Shown here piece after piece: positions 1 through 8,811 of a stretch of 64,000 bases of DNA. Position 1 is the stretch's first letter. Each line of letters starts with the position of its first letter. Position numbers and translations under genes: made by a program. Source of the DNA: JAQSWP01 sp040255215 (GTDB taxonomy: Bacteria > Pseudomonadota > Alphaproteobacteria > Reyranellales > JAQSWP01); NCBI GenBank assembly GCA_040255215.1, contig JBDZUM010000004.1, positions 22,115 to 86,114 of the forward strand. The letters are read 5' to 3'. Under the pieces are notes generated by a model that was not told where the DNA came from, made no database searches, and saw nothing but the letters and a program-made list of their open reading frames with translations.

Positions 1-1
1 C

Positions 2-682
2 GGCTGGCGCATCGCCATCGTCGATGCCGCCGACGAGATGAACCGCAACGCCGCCAACGCGCTGCTCAAGATCCTCGAGGAGCCGCCGGACAACTCGGTG
101 CTGCTGGTGGTCAGCCACGCGCCCGGCCGGCTGCTGCCGACCATCCGCTCGCGTTGCCGCAAACTGGCGCTCAAGCCGCTGCCATTCGAGCAGACCGACG
201 CGCTGATCGGCGAATTCCTGCCGCAGCTGTCGGCCGAGGAGCGCCAGGCGCTGGCCGGGCTGGCCGACGGCAGCCCGGGCCGGGCGCTGGAACTGGCCGC
301 CGCCGGCAGCCTCGATCTCTATCGCGCCGTCGCCGAGCTGCTGGGCACCCTGCCGTCGCTCGACCTGGGCCGCCTGCATGCGCTGGCCGATCGCGCGGCG
401 CGGGCCGGCGCGGAGGGCGATTTCCGCACCATCGGCTTCCTGCTCGGCTGGTGGCTGGAGACGCTGGTGCACGAGAGCGCGCGCGGGCGCGTCGCGGCCT
501 CGGTGATGGCCGGCGACACCGCGCTGCGCCAGCGTCTGGCCGGGGCTGCCCGCCTTGATCGGTGGGTGGATGTATGGGAAAAGAACGCCCAACTTTTCGC
601 TCGCGCCGACGCCGTAAATCTGGACCGCAAGCAGGTTGTCCTCGGCAGCTTCCTTGCGCTCGAGGCCGCCGCCCGGCCCTGA
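2..682 (+). CDS. holB: DNA polymerase III subunit delta', 3' part (5' end outside window)
   Basis: The reading frame is already open at base 2 and runs 226 codons to TGA at 680-682, so the N-terminal ATPase part with the Walker A motif lies outside the window. The visible part starts in the sensor region (residues ADEMN, then ALLKILEEPP) and contains the SRC arginine-finger motif (TIRSRCRKL) typical of clamp-loader delta' subunits. Delta' assembles with delta and tau/gamma to load the beta clamp. metG starts 36 bp downstream. In alphaproteobacteria tmk-holB-metG-tatD is a common order, which supports the call. A plain ATG at 38 is internal and not the start. Confidence 0.93.
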   Translation, partial: GWRIAIVDAADEMNRNAANALLKILEEPPDNSVLLVVSHAPGRLLPTIRSRCRKLALKPLPFEQTDALIGEFLPQLSAEERQALAGLADGSPGRALELAAAGSLDLYRAVAELLGTLPSLDLGRLHALADRAARAGAEGDFRTIGFLLGWWLETLVHESARGRVAASVMAGDTALRQRLAGAARLDRWVDVWEKNAQLFARADAVNLDRKQVVLGSFLALEAAARP

Positions 683-718
683 TCTTCGCCTCGGAACGGG
701 CGGGGAACCGGAAGGACC

Positions 719-2272
719 ATGTCGGGCGACAAGCGTTTCTACATCACGACGGCGATCTCCTACGTCAACGGGCCGCCGCATCTGGGCCATGCCTACGAGT
801 CGATCTCCTGCGACGTGATCGCCCGCTTCATGCGGCTCGACGGCTACGACGTGATGTTCCTGACCGGCACCGACGAGCATGGCCAGAAGGTCGAGAGCAC
901 GGCCCGCGCCAATGGCAAGGAGCCGCAGCAGTTTTGCGACGAGATCGCCGGCCAGTTCCAGGCGATGACCCGGCTGCTCAACATCTCGAACGACGATTTC
1001 ATCCGCACCACCGAGGAGCGCCATATCCTGTCGTCGCAGGCGCTGTGGAAGAAGCTCGAAGCCAACGGCGACATCTATCTCGGCAAATACGCCGGCTGGT
1101 ATTCGGTGCGCGACGAGGCCTTCTTCGCCGAGGACGAACTGACCAAAGGCGAGGGGGGCAAGCTCTTCGCGCCCTCGGGCGCGCCGGTGGAGTGGGTGGA
1201 GGAGCCGTCGTACTTCTTCAGGCTGTCGGCCTATGGCGACAGGCTATTGAAGCACTACGACGACAATCCGGATTTCATCCTGCCGCATTACCGGCGCAAC
1301 GAGGTCGCCAACTTCGTCAAGCAGGGGCTGACCGACCTGTCGGTCTCGCGCACGTCCTTCACATGGGGAATTCCCGTGCCGGGCGACGAGAAGCACATCA
1401 TGTATGTCTGGCTCGACGCGCTGACCAACTACATCACCGCCGTCGGCCATCCCGACGTCGACAGCGCGACGTTCCGCAAGTTCTGGCCGGCCGACATCCA
1501 TGTCATCGGCAAGGACATCATTCGTTTCCACACCATCTACTGGCCGGCTTTCCTGATGTCGGCCGGCATCGAGCTGCCGCGCCGCGTCTTCGGCCATGGC
1601 TTCCTCAATATCGAAGGCCAGAAGATGTCGAAGTCGCTGGGCAACGTCATCACGCCGAAAGCCATGGTCGACGAATTCGGCCTCGACCAGGTGCGCTACT
1701 TCCTGATGCGCGAAGTGCCCTACGGCAACGACGGTTCGTTCTCCAAGGAGTCGATGGTCAACCGCATCAATTCGGACCTGGCCAACGATTTCGGCAATCT
1801 GGCGCAACGCGTGCTGTCGATGATCGCCAAGAACTGCGGCGGCACGCTGCCCCAGCCCGGACCGCTGACCGACGCCGACAAGGCCCTGATCGAGACGGCC
1901 AAGGCGGCGCTGCCGGACATGCGCGAGGCGATGAAGACGCAGCAGGTCCACCGCATGCTGGAAGCGGTCTGGAAGGTCGTGGGCGAGGCCAATCGCTACG
2001 TCGACGCCCAGGCGCCCTGGGTGCTGCGCAAGAGCGATCCCGCCCGCATGGGTACGGTGCTCTACGTGGCGGCCGACGCGATCCGCATCCTGGCGATCTA
2101 CGCCCAGTCGATCACGCCGGCGGCGGCGGAGAAGCTGCTCGCCCAGCTGGCCGTGCCCGAGGACCGGCGGAAATTCGCGGATATCGCGACGCCGCTGGCT
2201 GGCGGTACGGCGCTGCCGGCGCCGGCGGGCGTATTCCCGCGCTACGTCGAGGCTGCCGGGGACGCGGCGTGA
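719..2272 (+). CDS. metG: Methionyl-tRNA synthetase
   Basis: Class I aminoacyl-tRNA synthetase of 517 residues that charges initiator and elongator tRNA-Met in the cytoplasm. The HIGH-type motif appears as PPHLGHAYE near residue 20 and the KMSKS loop as GQKMSKSLGN near residue 300. The insert region lacks the paired CxxC knuckles of zinc-type MetRS, and the protein stops without the C-terminal dimerisation domain of long forms, so it is the short, zinc-free form common in alphaproteobacteria. The start follows a GGAAGG-like ribosome site. Its stop codon overlaps the start of the TatD gene by one base (TGATG), implying translational coupling with that gene. Confidence 0.96.
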   Translation: MSGDKRFYITTAISYVNGPPHLGHAYESISCDVIARFMRLDGYDVMFLTGTDEHGQKVESTARANGKEPQQFCDEIAGQFQAMTRLLNISNDDFIRTTEERHILSSQALWKKLEANGDIYLGKYAGWYSVRDEAFFAEDELTKGEGGKLFAPSGAPVEWVEEPSYFFRLSAYGDRLLKHYDDNPDFILPHYRRNEVANFVKQGLTDLSVSRTSFTWGIPVPGDEKHIMYVWLDALTNYITAVGHPDVDSATFRKFWPADIHVIGKDIIRFHTIYWPAFLMSAGIELPRRVFGHGFLNIEGQKMSKSLGNVITPKAMVDEFGLDQVRYFLMREVPYGNDGSFSKESMVNRINSDLANDFGNLAQRVLSMIAKNCGGTLPQPGPLTDADKALIETAKAALPDMREAMKTQQVHRMLEAVWKVVGEANRYVDAQAPWVLRKSDPARMGTVLYVAADAIRILAIYAQSITPAAAEKLLAQLAVPEDRRKFADIATPLAGGTALPAPAGVFPRYVEAAGDAA

Positions 2273-3054
2273 TGCTGGTCGACAGCCACTGCCATCTCGA
2301 CTTCCCCGAGCTGGCGTCGGAGATCGACGCCGTGGTCGATCGCGCCCGTGGCGCCGGGGTGGGGACGATGCTGACCATCGGCACCAGCCTTGAGCGCTTT
2401 CCCGGCGTGCTGGCCATGGCCGAACGCTTCCCCGACGTCTGGTGCAGCGTCGGCGTGCATCCGCACGAGGCCGAGAAGGAAGGGCAGAACACGCCCGACC
2501 GGCTGATCGAGCTGGCGGGCCATCCCCGGGTCGTCGGCATCGGCGAGACCGGCCTGGACTATTACTACGAGCATTCCCCGCGCCAGCAGCAGCGCGACAG
2601 TTTCCGCGCCCATATCGCCGCCGCCCGATCCACCGGCCTGCCGCTGATCGTCCATACCCGCGACGCCGACGAGGAAACCGCCGCGATCCTGCGCGAAGAG
2701 CAGGGCAAGGGGCCCTTTCCCGGCTTGATCCATTGCTTTAGCTCATCCAGACAAGTATCTGATATTGCGCTGGAATTGGGGATGTATATCTCGATTTCGG
2801 GTATCGTTACCTTCAAGGCGGCCGAGGAATTGCGGCAGATCGTGCGCGACATCCCGCTCGACCGGCTGCTGGTCGAGACCGACTCGCCCTATCTGGCCCC
2901 GGTGCCCAAGCGTGGGAAGCGCAACGAGCCCGCCTTCGTTGCCCATACGGCGGCCAAGGTGGCCGAACTGAAGGGGGTCGGCATGGCGGAACTGACGGAA
3001 GCAACAACCGAGAATTTTTTCCGTCTTTTCAATAAAGTACCGGAACGAGCTTAA
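2272..3054 (+). CDS. TatD family metal-dependent hydrolase (3'-5' DNase/RNase)
   Basis: 260 residues with an amidohydrolase-type TIM barrel. The first metal-binding pair is DSHCHLD (H6, H8), followed by IGETGLDYYY, the LIVHTRDA and LIHCFSSS segments and the late ETDSPYLAP signature of TatD. Members are Mg-dependent exonucleases acting in DNA repair and RNA quality control. The frame is open far upstream, but the conserved family start is the ATG at 2272, which overlaps the metG stop. The downstream MBL hydrolase starts 16 bp after this gene, so metG, this gene and the hydrolase probably form one transcript. Confidence 0.93.
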   Translation: MLVDSHCHLDFPELASEIDAVVDRARGAGVGTMLTIGTSLERFPGVLAMAERFPDVWCSVGVHPHEAEKEGQNTPDRLIELAGHPRVVGIGETGLDYYYEHSPRQQQRDSFRAHIAAARSTGLPLIVHTRDADEETAAILREEQGKGPFPGLIHCFSSSRQVSDIALELGMYISISGIVTFKAAEELRQIVRDIPLDRLLVETDSPYLAPVPKRGKRNEPAFVAHTAAKVAELKGVGMAELTEATTENFFRLFNKVPERA

Positions 3055-3070
3055 AGATCGGTTTAGTTTG

Positions 3071-3841
3071 ATGCGGGTAACGATTCTAGGCTGCGGCACT
3101 TCGGGCGGCGTGCCGCGCGTCGGCGGCAAGGATGGCGCTGGCGATTGGGGCGCCTGCGATCCCAAGAATCCCCGCAACCGGCGGCGCCGTTGCTCGATCC
3201 TGGTGCAGAACGGACCGACCACGGTGCTGGTCGACACCTCGCCGGACTGCCGCGAGCAGCTTATCGATGCCCGTGTAGGCCGGCTCGACGGCGTGATCTG
3301 GACCCACGAGCATGCGGACCAGCTGCACGGCGTGGATGACCCGCGGGCGCTGGCGCTGCGCCAGGGGCCGATCGAGGGCTGGGCCGACGAGCGGACCTGG
3401 AAGATCCTGCGCCATCGCTTCGGCTATTGCTTCAGCAGTGAGGAGGCGGGCTGGTACAACCCGATCTACCGGCCCAAGCTGATCGACGGGCCGTTCAAGA
3501 TCGGCCAGATCGAGGTCACGCCCTTCGAGCAGGACCACGGCACGATTCCGACGCTGGGGCTGCGCTTCGGACCCATCGCCTACGTCAACGACGTGGTGCG
3601 GCTGGAGGAGGCGGCATTCGCGGCCCTGGCCGGCGTCGACACCATGATCGTCGACGCCATGCGCTATACCCCGCACCCGACCCATGCCCATGTCGAGCTG
3701 GCGCTGAACTGGATCGCCCGGGTGGCGCCACGGCGGGCGGTGCTGACCAATTTGCATGTCGACCTGGATTACGAGCGGCTGCGAGGCGAATTGCCGGCTG
3801 GCGTCGAGCCCGCTTACGATGGCTTGGAAATCGAGGCCTGA
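3071..3841 (+). CDS. MBL-fold metallo-hydrolase, PhnP-like
   Basis: 256 residues of the metallo-beta-lactamase fold. It begins MRVTILGCGTSGGVP, carries the metal-binding box THEHADQLHG near residue 80 and a late IVDAMRYTPHPTHAH segment with further metal histidines. The Cys-rich stretch CDPKNPRNRRRRC resembles the structural zinc site of PhnP-type cyclic phosphodiesterases. Such proteins are routinely found next to tatD in alphaproteobacteria, but the true substrate there is unknown, so a cyclic phosphodiester is an inference from similarity. TTG at 3068 is also in frame; the ATG at 3071 gives the usual N-terminus. Confidence 0.88.
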   Translation: MRVTILGCGTSGGVPRVGGKDGAGDWGACDPKNPRNRRRRCSILVQNGPTTVLVDTSPDCREQLIDARVGRLDGVIWTHEHADQLHGVDDPRALALRQGPIEGWADERTWKILRHRFGYCFSSEEAGWYNPIYRPKLIDGPFKIGQIEVTPFEQDHGTIPTLGLRFGPIAYVNDVVRLEEAAFAALAGVDTMIVDAMRYTPHPTHAHVELALNWIARVAPRRAVLTNLHVDLDYERLRGELPAGVEPAYDGLEIEA

Positions 3842-3860
3842 GCCTGTCTGGAGCCCTGCC

Positions 3861-4529
3861 ATGCGCTGGTTAGCCGTCCTGCCGCTGATTCTGGCCCTGA
3901 TTCCGGGCGCCTCGACGGCCGTCGCCCAGGAAACCCTGGCCCTGCCGGTCGGCAAGTACCTCGATTTCGCCACCGCCTCGGATTCGCGGTCGCTCACCGA
4001 GGACGACAGCCTGGTGATGCGGCGCTGGGTCGACAACAACATCGAGAACATCGTCGAACTGGTGTCGGTCGACCGGGAGCAGGGCAGCGCCACTGTGCAT
4101 TTCGCCTCGGCCAGGATGACCCTGCCGATCCCGCTGGGCTGGTACGCCATGGACGACGGCGAGCGCGGCGCGGCGTTCACGGCCGACGAGAACGTCCGCA
4201 TCATCGCCCGCCAGCTCGATCTCGAGTTCGAGGGCATGAAGAGCATCGAGGAATACGCCTCGGTCAAACGCGCCATCCAGCAGCAGCGCGCGCCGCGGGC
4301 CCGCATCGCCGAAAAGCGGCTGAGCACCGGCCAAATCGTCAATGTCTACGAGGCCGTGCCGGCGCGGCCCAACGACAGCGGGCCGCGCGCCATCTTCGAG
4401 GTGCTGACGCCGCATCCGACCGACAAGCGCCGCGGTCATCAGATCCTGTTCGGCGTTCCGGACGGCCAGGAGGAGAAGTATCTGCCGCTGCTTGGGTTGG
4501 TAATGAGAGATCGTAAGATCGACTGGTAA
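3861..4529 (+). CDS. Conserved hypothetical secreted protein
   Basis: 222 residues starting with a clear signal peptide (MRWLAVLPLILALIPG, predicted cleavage after the AVA-Q region near residue 23), so the product is probably periplasmic. The mature part is mixed alpha/beta, has no Cys and no motif that I recognise. It follows the MBL hydrolase by 19 bp and is followed by an AT-rich spacer, so it is likely the last gene of the metG operon. The start was chosen because it gives the signal peptide; the frame is open further upstream without coding character. Function unknown. Confidence 0.75.
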   Translation: MRWLAVLPLILALIPGASTAVAQETLALPVGKYLDFATASDSRSLTEDDSLVMRRWVDNNIENIVELVSVDREQGSATVHFASARMTLPIPLGWYAMDDGERGAAFTADENVRIIARQLDLEFEGMKSIEEYASVKRAIQQQRAPRARIAEKRLSTGQIVNVYEAVPARPNDSGPRAIFEVLTPHPTDKRRGHQILFGVPDGQEEKYLPLLGLVMRDRKIDW

Positions 4530-4544
4530 ATATCTTTTATCATT

Positions 4545-4575
4545 TAATATATATTATTTTCCATAATATATATTA
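4545..4575. repeat. Two identical 12-bp AT-only palindromes, 19-bp spacing
   Basis: TAATATATATTA occurs at 4545-4556 and again at 4564-4575, separated by TTTTCCA. Each copy is a perfect palindrome, so the pair is both a direct and an inverted repeat. It sits 72 bp upstream of mazG in the only strongly AT-rich patch of this region. It could be a double operator or an AT-rich promoter element. A pure A/T stem without a GC clamp makes a terminator unlikely. Confidence 0.6.
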
Positions 4576-4647
4576 TGCGATCTTTGGGTTGCTTCCCTCA
4601 GGGCCCTGCGTTATGGTTCGCGACCTCTCACATCAGGCAGAATCCCG

Positions 4648-5505
4648 ATGTCCCGTGTCCCGCCGCCCGATCCCAGCAAGCCCGGCATCGACCGCCTGAT
4701 CGAGGTGATGGCGCGGCTGCGCGACAAGGAGCATGGCTGTCCGTGGGATCTCGAGCAGGATTTCGGCTCGATCGCGCCCTACACCATCGAGGAAGCCTAC
4801 GAGGTCGCCGACGCCATCGCCCGAGGCGACATGGCCGGGCTGAAGGAAGAACTTGGCGATCTGCTGCTGCAGGTCGTCTACCACGCCCAGATGGCGCGTG
4901 AGATGGCCTCCGAGGCCGGCGCCTTCGATTTCGAGGCCGTCGCGCAGGGCATCGCCGACAAGATGATCAGCCGCCATCCGCATGTCTTCGGCGACCAGCG
5001 GATCGACAGCGCCCAGGCCCAGACCAGCAACTGGGAGCAATTCAAGGCAGCCGAACGGGCCGCAAAGGCAGCGGCCACCGGCAAGCCGCCCAGCATTCTG
5101 GAGGGAATCGCCCTCGCCCTTCCCGCCCTGATGCGGGCCGAGAAGCTGCAGAAGCGGGCCGCCCGGGTCGGGTTCGAATGGCCCGACGTGCGGCAGGTTT
5201 TCGACAAGGTCGAGGAAGAACTTGGCGAGGTACGGGCCGAGGTCGACGGCGCCCGGGACAAGGAGCGCCTGACCGACGAGATCGGCGACGTGCTGTTCGT
5301 GGTGGCAAATCTGGCGCGCCAGCTCGGGATCGACCCGGAAGTGGCGCTGCGGCACGCCAATGCCAAGTTCGAGCGTCGCTTCGGCCATGTCGAACGCAGC
5401 CTGCAGGCGGCCGGACGGCCGCTGCAGCAGGCCTCGCTCGAGGAAATGGAGGATCTGTGGCAGGAGGCCAAGCGGCTTGAACGCGGCCCCGCAACCGGCG
5501 GATGA
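4648..5505 (+). CDS. mazG: Nucleoside triphosphate pyrophosphohydrolase MazG
   Basis: 285 residues with two tandem MazG domains, matching the full-length enzyme. Residues near 30-45 read HGCPWDLEQ, and the Mg-binding acidic motifs are EEAYEVADAI and EELGDLLLQ in the first domain and EELGEVRAEV and DEIGDVLFV in the second. The enzyme hydrolyses NTPs to NMP and PPi, clears damaged nucleotides and in some bacteria lowers ppGpp. In many alphaproteobacteria mazG follows hfq-hflX; here it lies about 4.5 kb away on the other strand. It probably has its own promoter in the AT-rich spacer at 4530-4647. Confidence 0.95.
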   Translation: MSRVPPPDPSKPGIDRLIEVMARLRDKEHGCPWDLEQDFGSIAPYTIEEAYEVADAIARGDMAGLKEELGDLLLQVVYHAQMAREMASEAGAFDFEAVAQGIADKMISRHPHVFGDQRIDSAQAQTSNWEQFKAAERAAKAAATGKPPSILEGIALALPALMRAEKLQKRAARVGFEWPDVRQVFDKVEEELGEVRAEVDGARDKERLTDEIGDVLFVVANLARQLGIDPEVALRHANAKFERRFGHVERSLQAAGRPLQQASLEEMEDLWQEAKRLERGPATGG

Positions 5506-5548
5506 TCGGCCAGCCCGAACGGCAGCAAGAAGTTACAGGGAGGTAACC

Positions 5549-6313
5549 ATGGCGACCCAGAAAAAGACGATCTTCATTACCGGCGCCACCGCCGGCTTCG
5601 GCGAAGCCATGGCGCGCCGTTTCGCCGCTGCCGGCCATTCCCTGATCCTGACCGGCCGCCGGGCCGACCGCCTGGCCAAGCTCAAGAGCGAACTGAAAGC
5701 GCCGGTGCACACGATCGAACTCGACGTGCGCGACCGCAAGGCGGTCGAAGCGGCGGTCGCCGCCCTTCCCGACCAATTCAAGGCGGTCGATATCCTGATC
5801 AACAATGCCGGCCTGGCGCTGGGTCTGGAGCCTGCCCACAAGGTCGCCATGGAAGACTGGGAGGGCATGATCGACACCAACATCAAGGGCCTGCTCTACG
5901 TCACGCGCGCGCTACTGCCGGGCATGGTCGAGCGCGACCGCGGCCACGTCGTCAATCTCGGCTCGGTCGCCGGCACCTACCCCTATCCCGGCGGCAACGT
6001 CTATGGCGGCACCAAGGCCTTCGTGCACCAGTTCTCGCTCAACCTGCGCGCCGACCTCCTCGGCTCGCGCATTCGCGTCACCAGCGTCGAGCCGGGCATG
6101 GCGGAAACCGAATTCTCGGTGGTGCGCTTCAAGGGCGATGCCGGCAAGGCCAAGGACGTTTACAAGGGCCTGCAGCCGATGACGCCCGACAACATCGCCC
6201 AGACCATCGAGTTCATCACCACCATCCTGCCCGAGCACGTCAACATCAACACCATCGAAATGATGCCGGTGATGCAGGCCTTCTCACCGTTCGCGGTCAA
6301 GCGCGAGGGCTGA
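5549..6313 (+). CDS. SDR family oxidoreductase, YdfG-like (3-hydroxy acid dehydrogenase)
   Basis: Classical short-chain dehydrogenase of 254 residues. The nucleotide-binding motif TGATAGFGEA is near residue 12, NNAG near residue 90, and the YxxxK catalytic pair is in YGGTKAF near residue 152 with the Ser in LGSVAG. The GFGEAMARRF and EPGMAETEFSVVRF segments are characteristic of the YdfG group, NADP-dependent enzymes acting on serine, 3-hydroxyisobutyrate or malonic semialdehyde. It precedes a semialdehyde dehydrogenase gene, which fits a shared role in semialdehyde metabolism (inference). The start at 5549 follows a GGGAGG site; the longer open frame overlaps mazG. Confidence 0.9.
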   Translation: MATQKKTIFITGATAGFGEAMARRFAAAGHSLILTGRRADRLAKLKSELKAPVHTIELDVRDRKAVEAAVAALPDQFKAVDILINNAGLALGLEPAHKVAMEDWEGMIDTNIKGLLYVTRALLPGMVERDRGHVVNLGSVAGTYPYPGGNVYGGTKAFVHQFSLNLRADLLGSRIRVTSVEPGMAETEFSVVRFKGDAGKAKDVYKGLQPMTPDNIAQTIEFITTILPEHVNINTIEMMPVMQAFSPFAVKREG

Positions 6314-6322
6314 TACCGGCTG

Positions 6323-6346
6323 CGCCCGTCCGCCTTGCGACGGGCG
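6323..6346 (+). terminator. Possible terminator hairpin after the SDR gene
   Basis: CGCCCGTC (6323-6330) and GACGGGCG (6339-6346) form a perfect 8-bp GC stem with an 8-nt loop, 10 bp after the SDR stop. A short T tract (TATTTT) follows only after some 10 bases, so termination efficiency is uncertain. Confidence 0.4.
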
Positions 6347-6505
6347 GTGTGCGCCTATTTTCGGCGGCGTGCGGATGGCGCGCGGCTGCGTTCGCGATGC
6401 GCGGATCGGCGTCTGGCGGCGCAGGCGTGATCTGCGCGGGCGTCATTGTACGCGTTCGTCCCCTCGCCCATACTCGCCGCCGAACAAGGAAAACGGAGGT
6501 CGTCC

Positions 6506-7939
6506 ATGTATCCCAACACCGAGCTTTTCATCGATGGCGCGTGGAGCGGCAGCGCGGCGAAGAAAACCATCGACGTCCTCAACCCGGCCACCGGCGAGAC
6601 CATCGGTACGGTGGCGCAGGCGGGCAAGGCGGATCTCGATCGCGCCCTGAAGGCGGTCGAGAAAGGCTTCGCCGCCTGGAAGAAGGTGTCCGCCTTCGAT
6701 CGCTCGAAGGTGCTGCGCAAGGCGGGCGACCTGGTGCGCGCCCGGGCCGACGAGATCGGCCGCATCATGACCCTGGAACAGGGCAAGCCGATGATCGAGG
6801 CCAAGATGGAGGCCATGGCGGCCGGCGACATCATGGACTGGTTCGCCGAAGAGGCGCGGCGCACCTATGGCCGCGTCATCCCCGCCCGCGCCGATGGCGT
6901 CTACCAGCTCGTGGTCAAGGAGCCGGTCGGGCCGGTCGCCGCTTTCACGCCGTGGAACTTCCCGATCAACCAGGCGGTGCGCAAGATCTCCGCGGCGCTG
7001 GCTGCCGGCTGCTCGATCGTGCTGAAAGGCCCGGAGGAAACCCCGGCAAGCTGCGCGGCGCTGGTGAAGTGCTACGAGGATGCCGGGGTGCCGGCCGGCG
7101 TCGTCAATCTGGTGTTCGGCGTGCCGGCGGAAATTTCCGAATACCTGATCCCGCATCCGACGATCCGCAAGGTGACCTTCACCGGCTCGACGGCCGTGGG
7201 CAAGCATCTCGCCATGCTGGCCGGCCAGCACATGAAGCGCATCACCATGGAGCTGGGCGGGCACGCGCCGGCCATCGTGTTCGAGGACGCCGACATCGAC
7301 AAGGCGGTGAAGATCCTGAGCGGCTCGAAGTTCCGCAACGCCGGACAGGTCTGCGTCTCCCCCACCCGCTTCCTGGTGCACGACACGGTCTACGACCGGT
7401 TCGTCGACGGTTTCGTCGCCGCGGCCAAGGCGGTCAAGGTCGGCGACGGCCTCGAGAAGGACACCGCGATGGGGCCGCTGGCCAATTCGCGCCGGATCGA
7501 CGCCATGCAGGGCTTCGTTTCCGACGCGGTGGCGAAGGGCGCCAATCTGCGCACCGGCGGCAAGCGCATCGGCAACAAGGGCAATTTCTTCGAGCCGACG
7601 GTGCTGACCGACGTGCCGATGGAGGCGCGCATCATGCACGAGGAGCCGTTCGGCCCGATCGCGCCCATCGCCCGCTTCCGCGAATTCGACGAGGTGGTCG
7701 AGGAGGCCAACCGCCTGCCCTACGGCCTGGCGGCTTACGCCTACACGAGGTCGGCGAAGACGGCCGGCGCCATCGGGGCGGCGTTCGAGAGCGGCATGGT
7801 GTCGATCAACCATCATGGGCTGGCCCTGCCCGAGACGCCGTTCGGCGGCGTCAAGGATTCGGGTTTCGGTTCCGAAGGCGGTTCGGAGGCGATCGAGGCC
7901 TATCTGAACACGAAGTTCATCACCCAGGCGTCGCTTTAG
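6506..7939 (+). CDS. NAD(P)-dependent succinate-semialdehyde-type aldehyde dehydrogenase
   Basis: 477 residues of the aldehyde dehydrogenase superfamily. The oxyanion Asn lies in FTPWNFPINQA, the nucleotide-loop motif is FTGSTAVGK, the general base is Glu249 in MELGGHAP and the nucleophile Cys283 in NAGQVCVSP, with the usual 34-residue spacing. The overall pattern (LVLKGPEETP-like segment, late LPETPFGGVKDSG) is that of GabD-like succinate-semialdehyde dehydrogenases, which feed GABA or related C4 compounds into the TCA cycle. Close relatives also accept other semialdehydes. An AAACGGAGG ribosome site precedes the ATG. It is convergent with the broken dioxygenase gene. Confidence 0.92.
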   Translation: MYPNTELFIDGAWSGSAAKKTIDVLNPATGETIGTVAQAGKADLDRALKAVEKGFAAWKKVSAFDRSKVLRKAGDLVRARADEIGRIMTLEQGKPMIEAKMEAMAAGDIMDWFAEEARRTYGRVIPARADGVYQLVVKEPVGPVAAFTPWNFPINQAVRKISAALAAGCSIVLKGPEETPASCAALVKCYEDAGVPAGVVNLVFGVPAEISEYLIPHPTIRKVTFTGSTAVGKHLAMLAGQHMKRITMELGGHAPAIVFEDADIDKAVKILSGSKFRNAGQVCVSPTRFLVHDTVYDRFVDGFVAAAKAVKVGDGLEKDTAMGPLANSRRIDAMQGFVSDAVAKGANLRTGGKRIGNKGNFFEPTVLTDVPMEARIMHEEPFGPIAPIARFREFDEVVEEANRLPYGLAAYAYTRSAKTAGAIGAAFESGMVSINHHGLALPETPFGGVKDSGFGSEGGSEAIEAYLNTKFITQASL

Positions 7940-7957
7940 TTCGAGTCGGGGCCGGCG

Positions 7958-8794
7958 TCAGGCGGCGCCGGCCTCGCCGCGCATGACGAAGTCGTAGCGG
8001 GCGTGCACCTCGCCCGCCGCTTCGTCGTGCGCGAAGTCGACGATCAGCGCGTCCTTCACGCCGAACACCGCATCCGACTGGAGATACTCGTCGCCGCGCA
8101 CGAAGATATGCGTGGTCAGCGTCTCGTAGCCGGGCGCGGAGACGATGAAATGCAGATGCGCCGGCCGATAGGCATGGCGCCCCAGCGCCAGCAGCAGCCG
8201 GCCGACCGGCCCGTCGGTCGGCACCGGATAGCTGACCGGCTTGACGGTGCGGAAGCTGTAGGCGCCATCTGCCCCGGTCCGAAAACGGCCGCGCAGATTG
8301 AATTCCGGCGCATCGGCATCCTGCACGTCGTAGAGCCCGTTGGGCGCCGTCTGCCAAACGTCGAGCACGGCGCCGGCGATCGGCCTGCCTTGACTATCGA
8401 ACACCCGGCCGCTGACCAGCGTCTTCTCGCCGCCCTCGGTGGCGGCGGAGATGTCGCTGCCCATGGGCAGGTCTGGCGCGCCCTCGACGTAGAACGGCCC
8501 CAGCACCGTCGACGGCGTCTCCCCGCCTTCGCGCCGGTTGTTCAGCGCGTCGACCAGCATCGACAGGCCCAGCGTGTCCGACAGCAGGATAAATTCCTGC
8601 CGCTTGTCGTCGCAGGTCTGGCCGGTGGCGGTCAGGAAGCGGATCGCCTGCAGTCATTCCTCGGGCGTCAGGCGGGTTTCGCGCGCGAAGTCGTGCAGAT
8701 GGCGCACCAGCGCTTCCATCAGCTGGCGCAGGCGTGGATCGGAGGCGGCCTGCATGCGGCCGATGACGGCTTCCGTAAGGCCTTTCTCCGTCAT
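7958..8794 (-). pseudogene. Intradiol ring-cleavage dioxygenase interrupted by an in-frame TGA
   Basis: Read from ATG at 8794, the frame encodes the N-terminal helical part of a catechol/hydroxyquinol 1,2-dioxygenase, meets TGA at 8654-8656, and then continues in the same frame to 7958. Residues on both sides are in family register (LTPEE, stop, LQAIRFLTATGQ); relatives have Trp at the stop, so TGG changed to TGA by one base. The remainder is intact: GPFYVEGAP, the iron ligands in NGLYDV, SYPVPTDGP and the HAYRPAHLHF histidines. Re-initiation at the ATG at 8560 would give a 200-residue catalytic domain without the dimer linker. It is either a genuine pseudogene or a consensus base error. Confidence 0.85.
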
Positions 8795-8811
8795 CCACCC
8801 CTCCCCGGTGT

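Noticed and set aside
562..2271. Upstream extension of the TatD frame through metG
   Set aside because: Arg/Gly-rich out-of-frame reading of metG. The family start of TatD is the overlapping ATG at 2272.
4545..4575. AT palindrome pair as a Rho-independent terminator
   Set aside because: The stem would be entirely A/T without a GC clamp and has no following T-run.
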